Source of the DNA: Flavobacterium rhamnosiphilum
GTDB taxonomy: Bacteria > Bacteroidota > Bacteroidia > Flavobacteriales > Flavobacteriaceae
Direction: 5' to 3'
Assembly (NCBI RefSeq): GCF_004349195.1
Contig: NZ_SMLG01000010.1
Span: forward strand, 1 to 64,000
Length of the DNA: 64,000 bases
The notes below the pieces were generated by a model that searched no databases, was not told the origin of the DNA, and was given only the letters and a program-made list of their open reading frames with translations. Positions 58,784 through 64,000 of this stretch are shown here, piece after piece; the stretch's first letter is position 1, and each line of letters begins with the position of its first letter. The translations under genes were made by a program, and so were the position numbers.

Positions 58784-60646
58784 TTAAATTTTCTCAATTA
58801 CATCTAATTCCACTTTCAAATTCTTGATGATAAACTCCTGTCTGTCCGGAGTGTTTTTACCCATATAGAAAGACAATAACTGCTCAATAGAAGTATTTTT
58901 GTCCATCATAACCGGATCTAAACGAATGGTTTCTCCAATGAAATTTTTGAACTCATCTGGAGAAATTTCTCCTAATCCTTTAAATCGGGTGATTTCAGGT
59001 TTTGGTTTTAGTTTTTCGATAGCGTCTTTACGTTCTTCATCAGAATAACAGTAAATCGTTTCTTTCTTGTTTCGAACCCTGAAAAGTGGCGTTTGCAAAA
59101 TATACAAATGCCCTTCTTTGATTAACTCCGGGAAAAACTGAAGAAAGAACGTAATCAATAATAATCGAATATGCATTCCATCGACATCGGCATCGGTTGC
59201 AATTACAATATTGTTGTAACGCAATTTTTCCAATCCGTCTTCAATATCCAAAGCCGCTTGCAATAAATTGAATTCTTCATTTTCATAAACAATTTTCTTG
59301 CTCATTCCATACGAATTCAAAGGCTTACCACGCAGACTAAAAACGGCTTGTGTATTTACATCCCGTGATTTAGTAATAGATCCGGAAGCCGAATCTCCCT
59401 CAGTGATAAAAAGGGTACTCTCTAAATTTTTAGGATTTTTAGTATCCGGAAGATGTGCACGACAATCCCTTAATTTTTTGTTGTGCAGATTCGCTTTTTT
59501 GGCACGATCTGTCGCTAACTTTCGAATACCGGATAATTCTTTACGCTCCCTTTCGGCTTGAAGAATCTTTCGAAGTAAAGCATCCGCAGTTACTGGATTC
59601 TTGTGTAAATAATTATCTAATTTGGTTTTCACAAAATCATTTACAAAAGTACGCACCGAAGGCATTCCAGGCTCTGAACCCATATCAGTTGAACCTAATT
59701 TAGTTTTGGTCTGCGACTCAAAAACCGGTTCCATAACCTTTATACTTACCGCACTTACAATGGATTTTCTAACATCCGAAGCTTCGAAGCTTTTGTTATA
59801 AAATTCACGAATAGTTTTCACTATTGCTTCACGATAAGCTGCTAAGTGCGTTCCCCCTTGCGTAGTATTTTGTCCGTTTACGAAGGAATGGTATTCTTCA
59901 CTGTATTGGGTTTTACTGTGTGTTAAAGCAACTTCGATATCATCGCCTTTCAAGTGAATGATTGGATATTCCAAATCATCGGCGTGAATGGTTTCTTCTA
60001 ATAAATCTTTCAGACCATTCTCCGAAAAATATTTTTCGCCATTGAATAAAATAGTCAAACCGTTGTTCAAGTAACAATAGTTTTTGAGCATTTTGATTAC
60101 ATATTCATATCGGAATTTATAATTTTTGAAGATTGCTTCATCCGGAATAAAAGTTACTTTAGTTCCTTTTCGCTTCGTGGTATCAATTACATCTTCTTCG
60201 AGAACAAGATTTCCAGCAGAGAATTCAGCCGCTTTTTGTTTTTCGTCCCGAACAGATTCTACGCGGAAATAATTAGACAAAGCATTCACGGCTTTTGTCC
60301 CTACTCCATTTAAACCAACAGATTTCTTAAATGCCAAGGAATCGTATTTTCCTCCAGTATTCATTTTAGAAACTACATCAATCACTTTTCCCAAAGGAAT
60401 TCCACGTCCATAATCTCGAACAGTAACCGTTTTGTCTTTAATTGTTACCTCGATTGTTTTACCGGCACCCATGACAAATTCATCGATACAGTTATCGAGT
60501 ACCTCTTTTAGAAGAATATAAATACCATCATCCGGAGAAGAACCATCACCCAGTTTCCCGATATACATTCCGGGACGCATGCGAATATGTTCTTTCCAGT
60601 CGAGCGACCGAATATTATCTTCGGTATATTGATTTTGTTCGGACAT
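58784..60646 (-). CDS. parE: DNA topoisomerase IV subunit B
   Basis: The 620-residue ATPase subunit of topoisomerase IV has a GHKL ATP site ([44 protein letters not shown]), a transducer domain, and a TOPRIM domain with [11 protein letters not shown] and [16 protein letters not shown]. The length matches ParE rather than GyrB (about 645 or more here), and pairing with parC supports this. The start is ATG 60646, which gives the typical [18 protein letters not shown]-terminus. Together with parC it decatenates daughter chromosomes. Confidence 0.94.
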   Translation of the reverse strand: MSEQNQYTEDNIRSLDWKEHIRMRPGMYIGKLGDGSSPDDGIYILLKEVLDNCIDEFVMGAGKTIEVTIKDKTVTVRDYGRGIPLGKVIDVVSKMNTGGKYDSLAFKKSVGLNGVGTKAVNALSNYFRVESVRDEKQKAAEFSAGNLVLEEDVIDTTKRKGTKVTFIPDEAIFKNYKFRYEYVIKMLKNYCYLNNGLTILFNGEKYFSENGLKDLLEETIHADDLEYPIIHLKGDDIEVALTHSKTQYSEEYHSFVNGQNTTQGGTHLAAYREAIVKTIREFYNKSFEASDVRKSIVSAVSIKVMEPVFESQTKTKLGSTDMGSEPGMPSVRTFVNDFVKTKLDNYLHKNPVTADALLRKILQAERERKELSGIRKLATDRAKKANLHNKKLRDCRAHLPDTKNPKNLESTLFITEGDSASGSITKSRDVNTQAVFSLRGKPLNSYGMSKKIVYENEEFNLLQAALDIEDGLEKLRYNNIVIATDADVDGMHIRLLLITFFLQFFPELIKEGHLYILQTPLFRVRNKKETIYCYSDEERKDAIEKLKPKPEITRFKGLGEISPDEFKNFIGETIRLDPVMMDKNTSIEQLLSFYMGKNTPDRQEFIIKNLKVELDVIEKI

Positions 60647-60801
60647 TGTAAAATTTGTGGATTTGGTGCTAATGTAGTGTAATTCGATAAAATTTAAAAT
60701 AGGAAGCCATCAAAGTTATCAAGAATGATATTGACAACTAATTTCTGATTTAGGATTAACAATTTTAGATTTCAAATTGATATTGATATTGCCATTGAAA
60801 T

Positions 60802-61323
60802 TTAAAAATTCTTGATAATTTCTTTCAATTGTTTATCCAATTCGGGATTGGAAATCTTACCGTTTACAACATCAAAATTAGCATCGAAACTAGGAAGCGA
60901 GAAAGTTGCTTTTATATTTCCACCATAAAAAGGAAATGCGTTTTTTGCAATTCCCAATACGCTTGCTCCACCTCTGGCTCCTGGAGAAGTTGCCATCAAC
61001 AACATGGGTTTTTCCTGAAATACTTTTCCTGTAATTCTGGAGCACCAATCAAAAACATTTTTGAAAGCCGCTGAATAATTCCCATTATTTTCCGCCATTG
61101 AAACTACCAAAATATCAGCGGTGGCAATTTTAGCCAGGAAAGCTTTTGCTAATTCATGTTGACCTATTTTTTTTTCGATATCAACGGTAAAAATCGGCAT
61201 TTGAAAATCGTTTAAATCCAACACCTCAACTTCAGCATTTTCGAAAAGATTTGCTGCATACGTCGCTAATTTTTTATTGATGGAGTTTTTGCTGGGGCTT
61301 GCGCCAAAAGCGATAATTTTCAT
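60802..61323 (-). CDS. NADPH-dependent FMN reductase-like flavoprotein
   Basis: The 173-residue protein has a flavodoxin-like fold. The N-terminal phosphate-binding loop is FGASPSKNSINKKLA. ILVVSMAENNGNYSAAFKNV is typical of the NADPH-dependent FMN reductase family. PMLLMATSPGARGG follows as the second FMN-contact region. Such enzymes reduce FMN, quinones or azo compounds. Physiological substrate unknown. The gap before it (60647-60801) holds a short ATTGAT-type repeat but no gene. A 64-residue frame overlapping its start at 61274-61468 is not convincing. Confidence 0.9.
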   Translation of the reverse strand: MKIIAFGASPSKNSINKKLATYAANLFENAEVEVLDLNDFQMPIFTVDIEKKIGQHELAKAFLAKIATADILVVSMAENNGNYSAAFKNVFDWCSRITGKVFQEKPMLLMATSPGARGGASVLGIAKNAFPFYGGNIKATFSLPSFDANFDVVNGKISNPELDKQLKEIIKNF

Positions 61324-61644
61324 GATGATTTATTTTTACTAAAAGTACTAAAAATAAAATAACAACAAAATTATTGTCCGCAGATTCACAGATTACGAAA
61401 ACAAATAAGAAAAACGAAATTTCATTTTCTTCTAAATCGATTTTACCCCAGATAGAAACAGAAAGCATTTTTCAGATCAATCTTATTTTTCTTGATGAAA
61501 AAGAGCGACCAAAGGAAGCTCCTTTTTTGTCTTAGAAAAAGAGATTGATGGGAAAATCTTGAAGTGGAAAGCTGGAATAGGTACAAAAAAAAAACCTGCA
61601 AAATTACTCTTACAGGTTTCTCTTTATGCTATTTTATTAGCTAT
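61324..61644. other. Intergenic stretch between the FMN reductase gene and ychF
   Basis: No convincing gene is present. It contains a hairpin AAAAAGAGC/GCTCCTTTTT at 61497-61528, similar in sequence to the core of the GC-rich repeat at 35527-35567, and the ychF terminator at 61590-61621. Confidence 0.5.
61590..61621 (-). terminator. Terminator of ychF
   Basis: AAACCTG pairs with CAGGTTT around a 14-base loop. On the minus strand the stem is followed by a long T-tract (A-tract on the plus strand at 61585-61594). Confidence 0.75.
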
Positions 61645-62739
61645 TTACACATTAAAACGGAAATGCATTACATCACCATCTTTAACGATATATTCTTTTC
61701 CTTCCACCTTGAATTTTCCTGCTTCTTTACATTTAGCTTCTGAACCGTAATGAACGAAATCTTCGTAAGCAATAACTTCGGCACGGATAAATCCTTTTTC
61801 AAAATCAGTGTGAATAACTCCAGCAGCTTGTGGCGCAGTTGAACCAACATCTATAGTCCAAGCACGAACTTCTTTAACTCCTGCCGTAAAATAAGTTTGT
61901 TGTTTCAATAATTTGTAAGCTGCACGGATCAATACAGACGCACCTGGCTCTTGTAACCCCATATCTTCTAAGAAAACCTGACGCTCTTCATAGCTTTCCA
62001 ATTCGGTAATATCAGCTTCAGCACCTACAGAAAGTACGATAACTTCAGCATCTTCATCTTTAACCAATTCACGAACCTGATCTACATACTTATTTCCGTT
62101 AACTGCCGAATTTTCATCAACATTACAAACATATAATACTGGTTTCGCCGTAATCAATTGAAAACCTTCCATCAAAACTTCTTCGTCATTGTTTTGTGGC
62201 GTTATAGTTCTCGCTGATTTCGCTTGAAGCAGCGTTTCTCTAATTCTATTCAACAACGCTTCTTCAACGATTGCTTCTTTATTTCCAGTTTTAGCAGCAC
62301 GTTTTACTTTTTCTAAACGTTTTTCAACATTCTCCAAATCTTTCAACTGCAACTCAATATCAATTGTTTCTTTGTCACGAATCGGGTTTACATTCCCGTC
62401 AACGTGAACAATATTATCGTTATCAAAACAACGCAAAACGTGAATAATTGCATTACACTCTCTAATATTTCCTAGAAACTGATTTCCCAAGCCTTCTCCT
62501 TTACTGGCTCCTTTTACCAATCCTGCAATATCAACGATATCAACAGTCGCCATTTGCACACGCTCCGGTTTTACTAATTCTTCCAGTTTTTCTATTCTAG
62601 AATCCGGAACATTTACAACACCAATATTAGGCTCGATTGTACAAAAAGGAAAGTTGGCACTTTGCGCTTTTGCATTTGATAAACAATTGAATAATGTTGA
62701 TTTTCCAACATTCGGTAATCCTACAATTCCTGCTTTCAT
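61645..62739 (-). CDS. ychF: Redox-regulated ATPase/GTPase YchF
   Basis: The 364-residue Obg-family P-loop protein has G1 GLPNVGKSTLFNCLSNA at the N-terminus, a G2/G3 segment with TVDIVDIAGLVKGASKGEG, and the ATP-selecting variant NVDEN in place of NKxD, as in YchF. The C-terminal TGS-like domain contains VRAWTIDVGSTAPQAAGVIH and IVKDGDVMHFRFNV. YchF/OLA1 hydrolyses ATP, binds the ribosome and modulates stress responses. Length is exactly typical. It has its own promoter and terminator. Confidence 0.95.
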   Translation of the reverse strand: MKAGIVGLPNVGKSTLFNCLSNAKAQSANFPFCTIEPNIGVVNVPDSRIEKLEELVKPERVQMATVDIVDIAGLVKGASKGEGLGNQFLGNIRECNAIIHVLRCFDNDNIVHVDGNVNPIRDKETIDIELQLKDLENVEKRLEKVKRAAKTGNKEAIVEEALLNRIRETLLQAKSARTITPQNNDEEVLMEGFQLITAKPVLYVCNVDENSAVNGNKYVDQVRELVKDEDAEVIVLSVGAEADITELESYEERQVFLEDMGLQEPGASVLIRAAYKLLKQQTYFTAGVKEVRAWTIDVGSTAPQAAGVIHTDFEKGFIRAEVIAYEDFVHYGSEAKCKEAGKFKVEGKEYIVKDGDVMHFRFNV

Positions 62740-62801
62740 GATATTTTTGTTTACTGACAGCCTTTCCAGCCAAAAGTTTTAGTACTTACTTTAAAAGTTT
62801 G

Positions 62802-62809
62802 CAAATATA
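62802..62809 (-). promoter_or_regulatory. -7 box of ychF
   Basis: On the minus strand TATATTTG fits TAnnTTTG and lies about 62 bases before the ychF ATG. TTGG about 23 bases upstream could be a loose -33 element. Confidence 0.45.
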
Positions 62810-62962
62810 AGATTTATTAGATGCTGAAAAACCAAAAAAAGCACATTAATCCACAGTTGATAATTTTTTTATATAATTTTTATTGATTTGTTAATGATAC
62901 GTTAAAAAATTATTATATTGCCACCGATTAACTAACCAAAAAACAACCAAACTCAACTTATT

Positions 62963-64000
62963 ATGAAAAAACTTGCATTATTATTATTCCTATTAAACGT
63001 CTCGTTTCTTTTTGCACAAAAAGAAATTTCAGGTGTTGTTAAAGACAATACCGGTAATGCCTTGATTGGCGTTAATATTATTGAAAAAGGGACTCAGAAT
63101 GGCGTCTCTACTGACATCGATGGGGCATACAAGATAAAAGTTAAAGAAGGAGCAACTTTAGTTTTCAGTTATGTTGGTTTTTCTAAATTAGAAAAAGCGG
63201 CTACTGATGCTGTTATAAATGTTGTTTTATCAGAAGAAGGCGGACAAAATCTGGATGAAGTTGTAGTTACTGGAACCAGAACGGCGCCAAGAAGTAATAC
63301 AACAACCGCACTTCCAATAGATGTATTGTCTTCAAAAGATTTGACATCAACTGGACAAGCTTCTTTTGACAAAGCGTTACAGTACAAAATCCCTTCGTTT
63401 AACACGGTTCAAACGCCTGTAAATGATGCAACTTCATTACTTGATCCTTATGAAATTAGAAATATGGGACCTAGTAGAACTTTAATCCTTATCAACGGAA
63501 AACGTAAAAACTTAAGTTCATTACTTTACGTACAAACGTCTCCAGGCCGTGGAGAAACAGGGGCTGATATCTCTGCCATTCCTACTGACGCTATCGAAAG
63601 AGTAGAAATACTTCGTGATGGAGCTTCGGCTCAATATGGTTCTGATGCTATTGCAGGAGTTATGAATATTATCTTGAAAAAGAATACAAACGGTGGATCT
63701 GTAACTGTAAGAAGTGGCATGACTTCTGAAGGTGATGGCGAAATGTTAGGCGTAAGTTTGAACAATGGCTCTACTGTAGGAGAAAAAGGATTTGTAAATT
63801 ATACAGTCGATTTTTCTAAAGTAAACTTGGCTAATAGACCAGGTAAAGTAGATGCAGAAGGAGATTTTAATGATTTTGTTAAAATAAACCCTGCTGCATA
63901 CGGTAGTTATATTAATAAAGATAATACTCTTGGAGGAACAGACATAACTGGAATGACAGAAGCTCAAAAAGAAGCAACTTTTAGCTCATACCAAGGTTCT
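62963..64000 (+). CDS. TonB-dependent receptor, 5' part (cut by window end)
   Basis: The frame opens at ATG 62963 and stays open to the window end (346 codons). A signal peptide (MKKLALLLFLLNVSFLFAQ) leads into a carboxypeptidase-like domain (SGVVKDNTGNALIGVNIIE, residues 23-90). A TonB-receptor plug follows, with NLDEVVVTGTRTAPRSNTTT near residue 95, MGPSRTLILINGKRKN and LRDGASAQYGSDAIAGVMNI. That order is typical of large Bacteroidota TonB-dependent receptors; the barrel is beyond the window. The substrate cannot be inferred. It is divergent from ychF. Confidence 0.92.
   Translation, partial: MKKLALLLFLLNVSFLFAQKEISGVVKDNTGNALIGVNIIEKGTQNGVSTDIDGAYKIKVKEGATLVFSYVGFSKLEKAATDAVINVVLSEEGGQNLDEVVVTGTRTAPRSNTTTALPIDVLSSKDLTSTGQASFDKALQYKIPSFNTVQTPVNDATSLLDPYEIRNMGPSRTLILINGKRKNLSSLLYVQTSPGRGETGADISAIPTDAIERVEILRDGASAQYGSDAIAGVMNIILKKNTNGGSVTVRSGMTSEGDGEMLGVSLNNGSTVGEKGFVNYTVDFSKVNLANRPGKVDAEGDFNDFVKINPAAYGSYINKDNTLGGTDITGMTEAQKEATFSSYQGS

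Noticed and set aside
61274..61468. A 64-residue minus-strand frame overlapping the FMN reductase start
   Set aside because: It overlaps the well-supported N-terminus of the reductase in another frame and shows no family features.
1..64000. Search for CRISPR arrays, tRNA and rRNA genes and complete insertion sequences
   Set aside because: No regularly spaced repeats, no tRNA cloverleaf or rRNA sequence, and no transposase frame were recognised by reading the window.

Overview
The window looks like a chromosomal segment of a Flavobacterium-type member of the Bacteroidota. The evidence is AT-rich DNA, several -7 boxes of the Bacteroidota form TAnnTTTG, SusC/TonB-like and OMP_b-brl_3 outer-membrane proteins with carboxypeptidase-like N-termini, families mainly known from Flavobacteriia (DUF6048, DUF6452, DUF6095), and parE/parC, rlmD, mlaEFD and ychF genes of that lineage. 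No tRNA, rRNA, CRISPR array or complete insertion sequence was found.

Region by region. 1-3.8 kb: accessory genes between hairpin-forming boundary elements that resemble integron attC sites. They are a secreted protein, an outer-membrane barrel and a 57-aa double-glycine leader peptide. 4-20.3 kb: a long same-strand set of energy and stress genes. It holds PEP synthase, OsmC, pyruvate dehydrogenase E1 alpha and beta, D-lactate dehydrogenase, a DUF2784 protein, an M50-CBS protease, a phospholipase D-type enzyme, a retron-type reverse transcriptase with a probable msr-msd RNA, YceI, CbpA/CbpM chaperones and a Ca2+-type P-ATPase. Two gene remnants (SDR and M50) lie inside it. 20.3-25.4 kb: a REP-like repeat, a flotillin-like protein with vault-like N-terminal repeats, and mlaEFD.

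25.4-33.4 kb: housekeeping genes (cysteine desulfurase, RarD-like transporter, Smr protein, cysM). A 17-codon reading frame with five cysteines precedes cysM and looks like a cysteine attenuation leader. 33.4-35.7 kb: a second group with the same boundary elements (GNAT acetyltransferase, alpha/beta hydrolase) and a GC-rich repeat. 35.7-45.5 kb: rlmD, envelope proteins, two methyltransferases, a ZIP transporter, and an outer-membrane barrel next to a membrane-bound AraC regulator. 45.5-47.5 kb: a divergent histidine decarboxylase/Lrp pair bracketed by 36-bp direct repeats that duplicate the murQ promoter. 47.5-54.7 kb: murQ, small membrane and pentapeptide proteins, TerC, a PhoX-like lipoprotein and a di-haem peroxidase. 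54.7-64 kb: topoisomerase IV genes parE and parC separated by a DUF1016 PD-(D/E)XK nuclease gene whose first codons copy those of parC, then an FMN reductase, ychF and a truncated TonB-dependent receptor.

How the genes fit together: the 4-20 kb block suggests a response to low oxygen or slow growth, joining pyruvate/PEP interconversion and lactate formation with envelope, protein-folding and ion homeostasis. This is inferred from gene content only. The most unusual items are the Cys leader before cysM, the retron RNA, the GG peptide, the attC-like boundaries, the nuclease insertion in the parE-parC locus and the direct repeats around hdc-lrp.
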